46,635 nucleotides of DNA from Deltaproteobacteria bacterium. GTDB lineage: Bacteria; Myxococcota_A; UBA796; SXON01. Within the stretch, counting starts at the first letter, position 1. Each line of letters opens with the position of its first letter. Both the position numbers and the translations under genes were made by a program. Shown here in pieces: positions 7,589-15,901 of the stretch. The stretch is taken from positions 1-46,635 of the forward strand of contig CANKTH010000029.1 of assembly GCA_947486185.1 (NCBI GenBank), written 5' to 3'. The notes under the pieces are model-generated. The model searched no databases. It saw only the letters and a list, made by a program, of their open reading frames with translations, and was not told the DNA's origin.

Positions 7589-9505
7589 TCAGGGCAGGTC
7601 GAAGTCCAGCCGCACGACGGCGCTGCCGAGGGCGTTACAGTCGCGGCCCCAGATCCACGATGCGCCCAAGCTACGGAGGCTCGACGGCTCGCCGCCCCAC
7701 CAGTTGGAGACCTGAGAGCTGGTGCAGTTGAGCCCGGTACCCCAACTTGATGTGTCATAACTTGGATCGGCGTAGCTGCCGGAGGGCACGCCGTCGTAGA
7801 CCTTCCACAGCCCGTCCCCGCTGCTGCTGTAGTAGGCGCCGTTCACCGTGACATAGGTCAGCAGTCCGGCGATCGCGGCGCCGGTGTCCCAGCCGTAGAT
7901 CGTCAAGCTGTGCGGGCCGCTATCGAGGTTGAAGCTATACCAGTAGGCGGTGCTCCAACCCCCGTTCGAGGCCAGCGCGGCCCCATCGATCCAAGCCGAC
8001 CACTCGTCGTCCACCGCGATACCCCACTCCACGGAGTAGGTCAGCTCGTTGCAGTCCAATACGCCGTCACCATCGCTGTCGCCGCCTTCGTCGACCACTC
8101 CGTCGCAGTTGTCGTCGATGCCGTTACAGAGCTCAGGCGCTCCCGGATACACGGAGCTCGATGTATCATCACAGTCGGCGTTGTCCGCGATGTAGCCCGG
8201 GGGAGCGTCACAGGCGCTCACCGCGCTGGCGGGGTCGCCGAAGGAGTCGCCGTCGAGGTCAAGATACCAGAGGCCGGGATCGGCGGAGCCGCCGTCGATG
8301 ATGCCGTCACAGTCGTCGTCGATACCGTTACAGAGCTCGACGGCGTCCGGGTGCACTGCGGTTGATGTATCATCACAATCAGCGTTGTCGGCTACGTAAC
8401 CGGCAGGCGCCTCGCAGGCGCGCACAGTGGAGGCGGGATCGCCGAAGGTGTCGGCGTCGTTGTCGGCGTACCAGATCTCCGCGTCGGCCGCGTCCGCCTC
8501 GTCGACCACGCCGTCGCAGTCGTTGTCGACACCGTCACACAGCTCGGTCGCGACGGGTGATACATCGGAAGATGTATCATCACAGTCGGCGGGGTTCGCG
8601 ACGAAGCCTGCGGGGGCGGCGCAGGACGCCACCACGATCCGGATGTCCCCGAAGAGGTCACCGTCCCGGTCGGCGTACCAGGTGGTGGCATCCAGCGCGC
8701 CTGCATCGATCGCGCCGTCGCAGTCGTCGTCGAGCCCATTACACCACTCAACGGCGCCCGGGTAGATGTCGGGATTGGAGTCGTCACAATCGTCTGCATT
8801 GTCGACGTGGCCTGGCGGCGCCTCACACGCCTCGAGCGCTACGCCGTCACCATAGCCGTCGCCGTCGCTATCGGCGTAGAAGCTCTCGCCTCCGGGCGCC
8901 CCGTCCGGGTCGATCACGCCGTCGCAGTCGTCGTCCACCCCGTTACACACCTCCCCGGCGTCAGGATTGATCTCGGCGTGGTCATCGTCGCAGTCGGCGC
9001 GATTGCTGACATAGCCGATCGGCTCGATACAATCGGTGATCCAGGCGCTCTCGGTGCCCCACCCGTCACCGTCGGCGTCGAGGTACCAGGTGGCCGAGAG
9101 CTCCTCGTCAATGCCCGCGTCGCAGTCCTGGTCCACGCCGTCGCACACCTCGGTGGCGCCCGGGTAGACGTCGATCCGACTGTCATCACAGTCCCCGGAG
9201 ACCGCGACATAGCCCTCCGGTGCCTCACAGCGCTCCTGCCGGTCGTCGCTCTGGCCAAAACCGTCGTCGTCGTTGTCCCGGTAGAAGGCCTCGGTGGCGC
9301 CCTCATCCACCTGATCGTCGCAGTCGTTGTCTCGGCCGTCACACAGCTCCGGGTTGCCCGGTGACACCTCGGGATCGCTGTCGTCACAGTCCCCCGCGGT
9401 GGCGCTGATGCCGTCGCCGTCCACGTCCGCCGGCGTGGCCGACTCTTTGAGTACGCCTTCCGGGCCGCTACAGGCAGTCAACGCGACAATGAACCACCAG
9501 CGCAT
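7589..9505 (-). CDS. MopE-like Asp-rich repeat lipoprotein
   Basis: 638 residues. A lipoprotein signal (VALTAC, Cys12) puts it in the cell envelope. Residues about 25-480 contain seven units of the putative metal-binding pattern C(D/N)GxDxDCDGxxDE, each preceded by a WYxDxDGDxxGD segment and a DCDDxxxxxxPGAxExC segment. This is the Cu-binding MopE-like repeat family, and the DxDGDG loops look suited to Ca. Residues about 490-638 form a different Trp- and Gly-rich domain resembling a secreted beta-sandwich; I could not name it. AGGAG precedes ATG 9505. It lies 24 bases after a related gene in the same orientation, so it is the last gene of a probable four-gene operon. The ligand is unproven. 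Confidence 0.9.
   Translation of the reverse strand: MRWWFIVALTACSGPEGVLKESATPADVDGDGISATAGDCDDSDPEVSPGNPELCDGRDNDCDDQVDEGATEAFYRDNDDDGFGQSDDRQERCEAPEGYVAVSGDCDDSRIDVYPGATEVCDGVDQDCDAGIDEELSATWYLDADGDGWGTESAWITDCIEPIGYVSNRADCDDDHAEINPDAGEVCNGVDDDCDGVIDPDGAPGGESFYADSDGDGYGDGVALEACEAPPGHVDNADDCDDSNPDIYPGAVEWCNGLDDDCDGAIDAGALDATTWYADRDGDLFGDIRIVVASCAAPAGFVANPADCDDTSSDVSPVATELCDGVDNDCDGVVDEADAADAEIWYADNDADTFGDPASTVRACEAPAGYVADNADCDDTSTAVHPDAVELCNGIDDDCDGIIDGGSADPGLWYLDLDGDSFGDPASAVSACDAPPGYIADNADCDDTSSSVYPGAPELCNGIDDNCDGVVDEGGDSDGDGVLDCNELTYSVEWGIAVDDEWSAWIDGAALASNGGWSTAYWYSFNLDSGPHSLTIYGWDTGAAIAGLLTYVTVNGAYYSSSGDGLWKVYDGVPSGSYADPSYDTSSWGTGLNCTSSQVSNWWGGEPSSLRSLGASWIWGRDCNALGSAVVRLDFDLP
8558..8579. 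repeat. 9-bp inverted repeat inside MopE-like gene
   Basis: TGATACATC and GATGTATCA flank GGAA. It lies over codons of a CDDTSSDVSP repeat segment and uses ACA, TCT/TCA and GTA codons that are otherwise uncommon in this GC-rich gene. A matching palindrome occurs at the corresponding place in the upstream paralogue (10553-10574). The right half, GATGTATCATCACA, also recurs near 8160 and 8364. Confidence 0.6.
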
Positions 9506-9529
9506 AGGAGCTCCTGCAGAAACACGGTG

Positions 9530-11722
9530 TCAGCGTAGCCGGATATCCACGTAGGCCGTACCCGGGTTGTCGCCGGTCGTACAAGAAGAGATGCCTTCGA
9601 GGGTGCCTACCCGAACCGTGTCGCTCGACACGCTGCGGCTCAGGATGAAGTCTTGACCGCCGGGGTACCGGGTCGCGGCGGTATAGTCGGTAGTCGCCAT
9701 CCCGCAGATCGATGAACCCCAGTTGAGCGCGACGCCCCAGCTCTCGGATGCGAACTGAACGCCGATGTTGTTGCAGCCCGTCATGCTGCTCGGGTAGGTG
9801 CAGTGGGCGTGCGCGCTGCCGGAGTTGTAGGCGATCAGCGTCTCTGACCAGGTGAATGCCTCGGAGTTCCAGTAAGTGGTGTCATAGCCGGTGCCCCAAA
9901 CCGCCACCGCGTCGGCGACCTCGGTCCAACCGCCGCCGTCGGTGACCATGTCACAATAGTACACGCCCGGGAGCAGGTGGTAGGATCCCGATGCTGCGGC
10001 AGGTTGATCGTAGAGGATCTCCAGGCAGTCCGTCGCCGGGCACACGAGGGAGCTGCCCAACACGCCGTCGTCTGCGAGGCCGTCACAATCCTGGTCGATC
10101 CCGTCACACAGCTCCGGTGCGCCAGGGTAGATCGCGGCGTCGGTCGGCCCACAATCGGTGGCGTCCAAGCCGTAGCCGGCTGGGACGCTACACGTATAGG
10201 TGTAGCTCGCGGGGTCGCCATACCCGTCGCCGTCGGCGTCCGCGTACCAGAGCGAGGGGTCGACAACACCGCTGTCGGCGTCGTCGATCAAGCCGTCGCA
10301 GTCGTCGTCGATGCTATTACAACGTTCACTCGCGAGGGGCGAAACCGCGGGATCGGCGTCGTCGCAGTCACCCATGTTGGTGACATGCCCTGCGGGCGCA
10401 TCGCACGCGGCGACGCCCGTGCCGGGATCGCCGAAGCCGTCCGCGTCGACGTCGGCGTACCACGTACCGCCCCCGGTGGAGGAGGGATCGGCGCCGTCGA
10501 TCAGGCCGTCGCAGTCGTTGTCGAGCCCGTCACACACCTCGGGATCGATCGGCGATACATCAGCCGATGTATCGTCGCAGTCGGTGGACGAGGCTACGAA
10601 CCCCGCCGGTGCGGAGCAGGCGCTCACCGACAGCGCGGGGTCACCGAAGCTGTCGCCGTCCCGGTCGGCGTACCACGTCCCGCCGCCCGTGCTGCCCGGA
10701 TCGTCACCGTCGATCAGGCCGTCACAGTCGTCGTCGATGAGGTTGCACACCTCAACCGCGCCCGGATGTACGGTGGCGGCATCGTCGTCGCAGTCGGTGT
10801 CACCGCTCACCCAGCCGACGCCTGGATCGTCGCAGGCGTACGTGACGACGCTAGCGGCGCCGTAGCCGTCACGGTCGTTGTCGTTGTACCAGGCCTCGGC
10901 GTCCGTCGCGTCGTCCTCGTCGGTCAGACCGTCACAGTCGTCGTCCACACCGTTACATCGTTCGACGGCGGCCGGATTGACAGCGTCCCGCGTGTCGTCG
11001 CAATCGCTGCTGTCGGCCACCTGATCGACGTCGGGAACACAGGCCCAGGCGGCGGTGGTGACGTCACCGTAGCCGTCGCCGTCTGCGTCGTCGAACCAGA
11101 GGCTGCCGCCATCTTCGTCGATCTCTCCGTCGCAGTCATTGTCGATGCCGTCACACTGCTCTTCGGCTTCGGGGGCCACGTCTGGGTCGCTGTCGTCGCA
11201 ATCATCGGCGTTCGCTGACGCGCCGGCAGGTACGTCGCACACCTCGAGGAGGGCCGCGGGATCCCCGTAGCCGTCCCCGTCCGCGTCCCCATACCAGGTG
11301 CTGGTGAGGCCTTCGTCGATCTCGCCGTCGCAGTCGTCGTCCGCGGCGTTACACACCTCGGGCGCGATAGGCGAGATGCGCGGGTTGTCGTCGTCACAAT
11401 CGGTGCAGACGCTCACTCCGTCATCGTCCACGTCGGCGGCGTCCGGCGTGGCGGGATCGCAGTCTTCATCGAGCCCGGAGCACACGATCTCGGCCGCATC
11501 GGGAGACACCGCAGGGTCACCGTCATCGCAGTCAAGCGTGGCGCCGACGTAAGCCTCGACGCAGTCCAGGTTGTCGGCATCGACGTAGCCGTCACCGTCT
11601 TCGTCGTAGGGGGAGTCCACCGAGGTCTCGTCGCCCTGGAGCTTTCCGTCGCACCGGGAGGTCTCTTTGACGGCAATATCCTGGTTACAGGCGGTAAAGA
11701 GCAGTAATGTGAGCGCGCGCAT
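9530..11722 (-). CDS. MopE-like repeat lipoprotein with C-terminal fibrinogen-like domain
   Basis: 730 residues from ATG 11722, which has GGAG just upstream and gives a clean lipoprotein signal (LLLFTAC, Cys12); the longer open frame upstream is unlikely to be translated. About eight CDGIDNDCDG-type repeats occupy residues about 85-555, with the same three-part unit (WYADxDGDGYGD, DCDDxxxxVxP, CNxxDDDCDGxID) as the neighbour. Residues about 561-730 carry SGSYHLLPG followed by YYCDMVTDGGGWTEV, the signature opening of a fibrinogen-related domain, with several Cys. It is probably a surface-exposed binding protein. It lies between the HExxH enzyme (70 bases upstream) and the second MopE-like gene (24 bases downstream). 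Confidence 0.88.
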   Translation of the reverse strand: MRALTLLLFTACNQDIAVKETSRCDGKLQGDETSVDSPYDEDGDGYVDADNLDCVEAYVGATLDCDDGDPAVSPDAAEIVCSGLDEDCDPATPDAADVDDDGVSVCTDCDDDNPRISPIAPEVCNAADDDCDGEIDEGLTSTWYGDADGDGYGDPAALLEVCDVPAGASANADDCDDSDPDVAPEAEEQCDGIDNDCDGEIDEDGGSLWFDDADGDGYGDVTTAAWACVPDVDQVADSSDCDDTRDAVNPAAVERCNGVDDDCDGLTDEDDATDAEAWYNDNDRDGYGAASVVTYACDDPGVGWVSGDTDCDDDAATVHPGAVEVCNLIDDDCDGLIDGDDPGSTGGGTWYADRDGDSFGDPALSVSACSAPAGFVASSTDCDDTSADVSPIDPEVCDGLDNDCDGLIDGADPSSTGGGTWYADVDADGFGDPGTGVAACDAPAGHVTNMGDCDDADPAVSPLASERCNSIDDDCDGLIDDADSGVVDPSLWYADADGDGYGDPASYTYTCSVPAGYGLDATDCGPTDAAIYPGAPELCDGIDQDCDGLADDGVLGSSLVCPATDCLEILYDQPAAASGSYHLLPGVYYCDMVTDGGGWTEVADAVAVWGTGYDTTYWNSEAFTWSETLIAYNSGSAHAHCTYPSSMTGCNNIGVQFASESWGVALNWGSSICGMATTDYTAATRYPGGQDFILSRSVSSDTVRVGTLEGISSCTTGDNPGTAYVDIRLR
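10553..10574. repeat. 9-bp inverted repeat inside second MopE-like gene
   Basis: CGATACATC and GATGTATCG flank AGCC, over codons of a CDDTSADVSP segment. The core (GATACATC, four bases, GATGTATC) is the same as at 8558-8579 in the paralogous gene. It could reflect recent exchange between repeat units or a DNA/RNA-level signal. Confidence 0.55.
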
Positions 11723-11792
11723 CGAAGCTCCGTCCGCCGAATGGTAGCCGCAACGAGGGCCCCCGGTCAATCCGGAGGAACCCGACGCTGTA

Positions 11793-12968
11793 TCAGCCAC
11801 ACGCGCGCGCCGCCTGGAGCCGTTCCAGGCGGTCCATCTCGGTGAGCAGGCGTTGGCCTGCGGCGCTCGCCCGATACTCCGCCGCGCGCAGCGTCTCCAT
11901 TCCCTCGTGGTTCAGCGCGAGCACCGCACGATACCGTGCCTGTTGAACAGCGCTTAGCCCCGCTGCTCTCGTGAGCAATACGTGATACATCTCGGCGACG
12001 GGCAGGAATGCGTGCACCGCGAGCAGGACACCCCAGAGCGGCCGCAGGTCGGGCCGCACTGGCGAGGAGACCAGCGTATCGGCTCCCGCTTCGAGCACCG
12101 GGTCCACCCGCGCGAGCAGGTTGAGCTTGTTGTGTTGGGTCTCGTGGATGAGCGCTTCGGCCAGGGTGTATCGGTCGGGGTGAAGCGAGACATAACAGAG
12201 GCCGATGACCTCCTGAAAAGACGCGGATAAGCTACGTTCTGGATGGTAGCCCACCGGCACGACCGTCGCGAGCAGGGCCTGATGCTCACGCGCCAGGTCG
12301 GGCAGGGCATCCTGGATCAGCGCCCGTGCACCGTTGAGGGCATCGAGCCATGCGCCCACGTCACGGCCACCAAGCGACAAGCGGTTGCCGTCTTTGTCAG
12401 GATGTGCCTCATTCATCGCCAGCGGGTTGTTGTCGGCGAGCGCCAGCCAACCCCCGGCGGCGAGGGGCACGAAATCGGAGTCCGCGCGTGTGGCCAGGTC
12501 CAACCTGCCGACGGGGCCGAGGTCCACCTCGCCGTCGCGAAACCACGCGCCTGAGAGCACCGGAGCAAAGTGCCGGCGCACGCCCGCAGCCGGCACGAGG
12601 AGCTCGTGGATGGGTGCATCCCAGAACAGACCTTCACGGCCAATCGCGCGCCGGCGCGCCAGCTCCGCGAGCAGGTTGGGCCAGACCACCAAGAGGGCGG
12701 CTTCGGCGTCGTGGGTGACCTCGACCGCATGAAGCGGGCCCCCCACCTGAGGCAGGCTCAACGCGGCATAGACCGCGCCGGCCTGGGGGCCGCCCACGAG
12801 AGTCCCGACAAGGCTCCTGGCACGGAGCAGGTTGGGGAGCAGCGCCCGGGTGCCAGGAAGCTCCAGCAACAACCGTAAGGTGCGTCGAAGGTAGCGCGCC
12901 CTGAGCGGCCCCAGCTCATCGGCATTGGCCGGCAACGTGAGCCAGGCTTCGGGCGCGGCGGGCGGCAT
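11793..12968 (-). CDS. HExxH-type putative peptide beta-hydroxylase
   Basis: 391 residues from ATG 12968, five bases after the stop of the upstream OMP gene; a longer open frame upstream reads as the shadow of that gene. The central motif LIHETQHNKLN (HETQH at 275-279) matches the 'HExxH motif domain' family found in RiPP clusters, members of which are Fe(II)/2-oxoglutarate-dependent peptide beta-hydroxylases. His319 in GVLLAVHAF is a candidate third metal ligand by position. No signal peptide is visible, so it should act in the cytoplasm before export of its substrate. No RiPP precursor or recognition domain is evident; the downstream Asp/Asn-rich repeat lipoproteins are the natural candidate substrates. 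A metallopeptidase is the alternative reading. Confidence 0.72.
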   Translation of the reverse strand: MPPAAPEAWLTLPANADELGPLRARYLRRTLRLLLELPGTRALLPNLLRARSLVGTLVGGPQAGAVYAALSLPQVGGPLHAVEVTHDAEAALLVVWPNLLAELARRRAIGREGLFWDAPIHELLVPAAGVRRHFAPVLSGAWFRDGEVDLGPVGRLDLATRADSDFVPLAAGGWLALADNNPLAMNEAHPDKDGNRLSLGGRDVGAWLDALNGARALIQDALPDLAREHQALLATVVPVGYHPERSLSASFQEVIGLCYVSLHPDRYTLAEALIHETQHNKLNLLARVDPVLEAGADTLVSSPVRPDLRPLWGVLLAVHAFLPVAEMYHVLLTRAAGLSAVQQARYRAVLALNHEGMETLRAAEYRASAAGQRLLTEMDRLERLQAARACG

Positions 12969-12972
12969 CCGC

Positions 12973-13482
12973 TCAGAAATACCAGCGCGCCCCGATACGG
13001 ACCGGGGAGGGGAACCGTTTGACGTCCACGCGACCGACCAGACAGGAGGAGCCCGCCGTGAGCGTGTCGAAACAGTTGTTGTTGAGCGGGTAGAGGCCCA
13101 TCGAGATGTCGACGAAGGCCTCCAAGGGGAAGTCGTGGAGCTGCAGGGTGGAGCCCAATCCGCCGACCGCGCCCAGGCGGGTGCCAATATTTCCGTAGCG
13201 GTCGGTGAGTGAAAACTCGAGCCCGCCCTCCCACATCAGCGTAAGTCGGCCCCAGACCCAGTCGTGCAGCTCGGCCAGCTCACCGTTGTATTCCGCCCGC
13301 ACGTCGAAGGGGATCCAACGGATGGAGCGGCCCACATAAGCGGCGACCGCGTGTTTCTGGCTGAAGTTATGCTTGTAGGTGAAGGCGAACGCGGGCGCGC
13401 CGATCGCGATGCCCACGCCGTCGTTGGCTCCGTTTGCCACCTCGGTCGCCGAGGCGAGGCTGGCGGCCAGCAAGATCCACAT
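12973..13482 (-). CDS. Outer-membrane-type beta-barrel protein
   Basis: 169 residues with a signal peptide (MWILLAASLASA) and alternating, aromatic-rich strands ending in ARWYF; a C-terminal Phe is the usual BAM recognition signal. A Cys pair (NNNCFDTL...SSCLVG) may form a disulphide. GGGGGA seven bases upstream supports ATG 13482. It is the first gene of the minus-strand set with the HExxH enzyme and the two MopE-like lipoproteins, and the short spacing suggests one transcript. No specific family was recognised; it could be a small porin or a structural barrel. Confidence 0.7.
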   Translation of the reverse strand: MWILLAASLASATEVANGANDGVGIAIGAPAFAFTYKHNFSQKHAVAAYVGRSIRWIPFDVRAEYNGELAELHDWVWGRLTLMWEGGLEFSLTDRYGNIGTRLGAVGGLGSTLQLHDFPLEAFVDISMGLYPLNNNCFDTLTAGSSCLVGRVDVKRFPSPVRIGARWYF

Positions 13483-13693
13483 TCGAAAATCCCCCGGCGC
13501 GCTGCTATCCGAAAATCGTGTCGTCGTCCGCTCGGCGTGGGTGGGTGAGGGCGTTGTAATCCGTCGAGTGCTTCAAGCATGGAGGGGTTGTCTCGGTGCT
13601 ATAGGTCGGTGGGGAACGAGATCGAGCCTCTGGACGCGATAGGGCGATGCTGCGAGCCCGAGCGATGCGCGCTGGGTGCCCGGTCCCGGTTTC

Positions 13694-13702
13694 TGCTACA
13701 CT
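13694..13702 (+). promoter_or_regulatory. Possible extended -10 element giving a leaderless mRNA
   Basis: TGCTACACT resembles an extended -10 (TGnTATAAT) and ends six bases before ATG 13709, so transcription would begin at or next to the A of the start codon. No good -35 hexamer and no Shine-Dalgarno sequence are visible. Speculative. Confidence 0.3.
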
Positions 13703-13708
13703 CCAGCG

Positions 13709-15895
13709 ATGTGGTGGTATCTCCTCGCTTGCGGCAACGCGCTCACGACCGGAAAATCAGGCCTTGGACCAGGAGAGTCCTGCGTCGAGGAGGAGTGTTC
13801 GAGCAGCCTCGTATGTAGTCAGGAGGGCGTGTGCGTCGAGCCGGGGGAGATCGGTACACGGCAAGAGGGTGAAGAGTGTTCTGCCACCGCCGAGTGTGCC
13901 TGGGAGCTGGTGTGCGCGGGCGACCACCTCTGCGCCGAAGCCGGCGCTCCGGGCACGGGAGGCGACGGCGCGTCGTGTAGCGCCGATATCGACTGCCAAT
14001 CTGGCTTCAGCTGCGAGGATGGCGCCTGTGTGGATCTGGGCATCCCGGTATGGGAAGGTGGCTCCTGCCCCGATGATGACTCCAGCTTTTATGCCGTGTT
14101 TGAGCCGCCTCGGCTCCCGGTCTCCGGGGAGAGTGACTTTTTTGCGCTGCCCTACCCCAACAACTACCGGCTCGATGTGTACGGCCGCCCGGAGCTCTCG
14201 GGTTTCCCAAGCCCTGGGGAGCTCGCGCCCGCGGTCGACGTTCTGTTGGGCGCGGTCAGCGAGAAGATCGACGGCTTTGGCGTAAACCCCACGGTCTACT
14301 TTCGCTTCTCTCAACCGGTCGACCCGGAGACGGTTGTTGGCCTCACTTCGGACGCTACGGTTCACTTTGCCAGCCTCGATCCCGACGCTTCGGACTACGG
14401 GGAGCTCCACGCGATGTCGTGGACCACTCGCAGCACCCGCGGCCGGTATATGTGTGGGAACCAGGTGGTGATTTCGACCTTTGCCGGGGAGCCGCTCCAG
14501 TCAGGCCACGACTACGGCGTCTGGCTCACCCGGGGGATCACGAACCGGGACGGCGACGCTGCAGGCCGGAGCGACGCGCTGAACGAGGTGCTCGGAGCCA
14601 ACCGCCCTTCGGGCCTCGCGAATGGCCAGATCTGGGACGATTATGCGCCGCTCCGCGACTATCTCGCCAGTGTTGGATTGACCGGCGAGAGCATCGTATC
14701 GGCGACAGTGTTTGGTACCGGAGCCAGCCAGACCCGGACCCGGGCCTTGCCCGACACCCTTGGGGCGCCGACGGTGAATGAGCTGGCTTCGTGCGAACAA
14801 GACACCAGTCCTTGCGACGATGGCGCCGAACGGGTCTGCGCGCGCCACGACGGCATGGTCGAGCTCCATGCCCGGCTCGTGGTGCCGGGCTACACGGGCG
14901 GGGACGGCGCGGTCCTGTGGGAGGACGGCGTGAATCGTCCGCTTTCGGGTGCGACCGAGTCGGCGTGTGTGGTGATGACCGTGCCATCCGGGCCCACCCC
15001 TGCGGAGGGCTGGCCGGTGGTGTTGTATGGGGGCGACGTAGGCGGCACTTTCCGGGACGTCGTGACGAGCGGAGTGGCGGCGCGACTCGCCGCGGAGGGC
15101 GTCGCGAGCCTCGGGATCGAGCTGCCCTGGCACGGGGCGCGTAGCCGGACGGGCGATACGCTGACGGACTATTATGCAGTGTACGATCCAAACGTGCTGC
15201 TCGGTTCCTATGTCCAGACCCTCGCCGACCTCTACGCGCTCGAGACGGTGGTGACGGACTGGTCGGTAGACGGCGCTGTCAGCCCCACCGGGCAAAACAT
15301 TGCCTTTGACGACGAGCAGCTCTGGTTCATCGGGCATGGCCAGGGGGGCGCGGCGGGTACGACCTACCTGGCGTGGTCGCGTGAGGTCGCGGGCGGTGTG
15401 TTGGCCAACCCCGCGGGAGGGGTCACCCACCAGCTGATCGGCCAGAACGAACCGGTCGATCTGGCGCACGGCCTTCAATCTGCCTTTGCTGACGCCGATC
15501 TTTCGGCCACTCACCCCCTGATCGGCCTGCTTCAGACCCTGCTCGACAGCGTCGATCCGGTGAGCGCCGCCGACGGGGCGCTGGCGTACCCCTATGTGAA
15601 GGCACGACCGATCTACCTTATTTATGGGGTAGACGACGCAGAGCTGCCGGCGGCGTCGATCCAGGCGCTCGACCTGGCGTTTGGAGCGCCTACCGGGGGG
15701 GAGGTGCTGCTCGACTATGGCCAGGCCCAAGGGAGCTTGCCGTTCACGGACAACGTCGACACCGATGATGGCCGAATCACGGCGGGAACCCGCCAGTTTC
15801 AGAGCGGCCATCGGGTGTTGGAGGGGGAGGCGCTCGACTCGGCAGTGGCCTTTGTATTGAGCGGACTGGCGGGGGCTCCGCAGATCGCCGAGTAG
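13709..15895 (+). CDS. Lipoprotein alpha/beta-hydrolase-like protein with Cys-rich N-terminus
   Basis: 728 residues from ATG 13709, which yields a short lipoprotein signal (MWWYLLAC). Residues about 20-115 hold three Cys-rich units of the pattern GxxCxxxxxCxxxLVCxxxxxC, as seen in many myxobacterial surface lipoproteins. Next comes a region resembling secreted-lipase N-terminal domains (FALPYPNNYRLD, VYFRFSQPVDPETV), then an alpha/beta hydrolase core with WPVVLYGGDVGG, an ELPWHG segment and WFIGHGQGG. The last should be GHSQGG; here the nucleophile position (residue 544) is Gly (codon GGC). Either the enzyme is inactive and now a binding protein, or a serine elsewhere is used. It lies six bases from the convergent exporter gene. 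Confidence 0.8.
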   Translation: MWWYLLACGNALTTGKSGLGPGESCVEEECSSSLVCSQEGVCVEPGEIGTRQEGEECSATAECAWELVCAGDHLCAEAGAPGTGGDGASCSADIDCQSGFSCEDGACVDLGIPVWEGGSCPDDDSSFYAVFEPPRLPVSGESDFFALPYPNNYRLDVYGRPELSGFPSPGELAPAVDVLLGAVSEKIDGFGVNPTVYFRFSQPVDPETVVGLTSDATVHFASLDPDASDYGELHAMSWTTRSTRGRYMCGNQVVISTFAGEPLQSGHDYGVWLTRGITNRDGDAAGRSDALNEVLGANRPSGLANGQIWDDYAPLRDYLASVGLTGESIVSATVFGTGASQTRTRALPDTLGAPTVNELASCEQDTSPCDDGAERVCARHDGMVELHARLVVPGYTGGDGAVLWEDGVNRPLSGATESACVVMTVPSGPTPAEGWPVVLYGGDVGGTFRDVVTSGVAARLAAEGVASLGIELPWHGARSRTGDTLTDYYAVYDPNVLLGSYVQTLADLYALETVVTDWSVDGAVSPTGQNIAFDDEQLWFIGHGQGGAAGTTYLAWSREVAGGVLANPAGGVTHQLIGQNEPVDLAHGLQSAFADADLSATHPLIGLLQTLLDSVDPVSAADGALAYPYVKARPIYLIYGVDDAELPAASIQALDLAFGAPTGGEVLLDYGQAQGSLPFTDNVDTDDGRITAGTRQFQSGHRVLEGEALDSAVAFVLSGLAGAPQIAE

Positions 15896-15901
15896 CCGGC
15901 G

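Noticed and set aside
9977..11218. A 413-codon plus-strand open frame antisense to the second MopE-like gene
   Set aside because: It is the mirror of the Asp-rich repeats (Val/Ala/Asp-rich, no domain, no ribosome site). The lipobox and repeat pattern on the minus strand are decisive.
8041..11560. Tandem-repeat DNA as a possible CRISPR or satellite array
   Set aside because: The periodicity follows protein repeat units with variable spacing and clear reading frames; there are no identical direct repeats with unique spacers.
12969..13187. A longer N-terminus for the HExxH protein
   Set aside because: The extra 73 residues are the out-of-frame shadow of the outer-membrane protein (Ser/Thr/Arg-rich). 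ATG 12968 follows that gene's stop directly.
14501..15811. A 436-codon minus-strand frame over the alpha/beta-hydrolase lipoprotein
   Set aside because: Arg/His/Pro-rich with no known motif; the plus strand has signal, Cys repeats and hydrolase fold.
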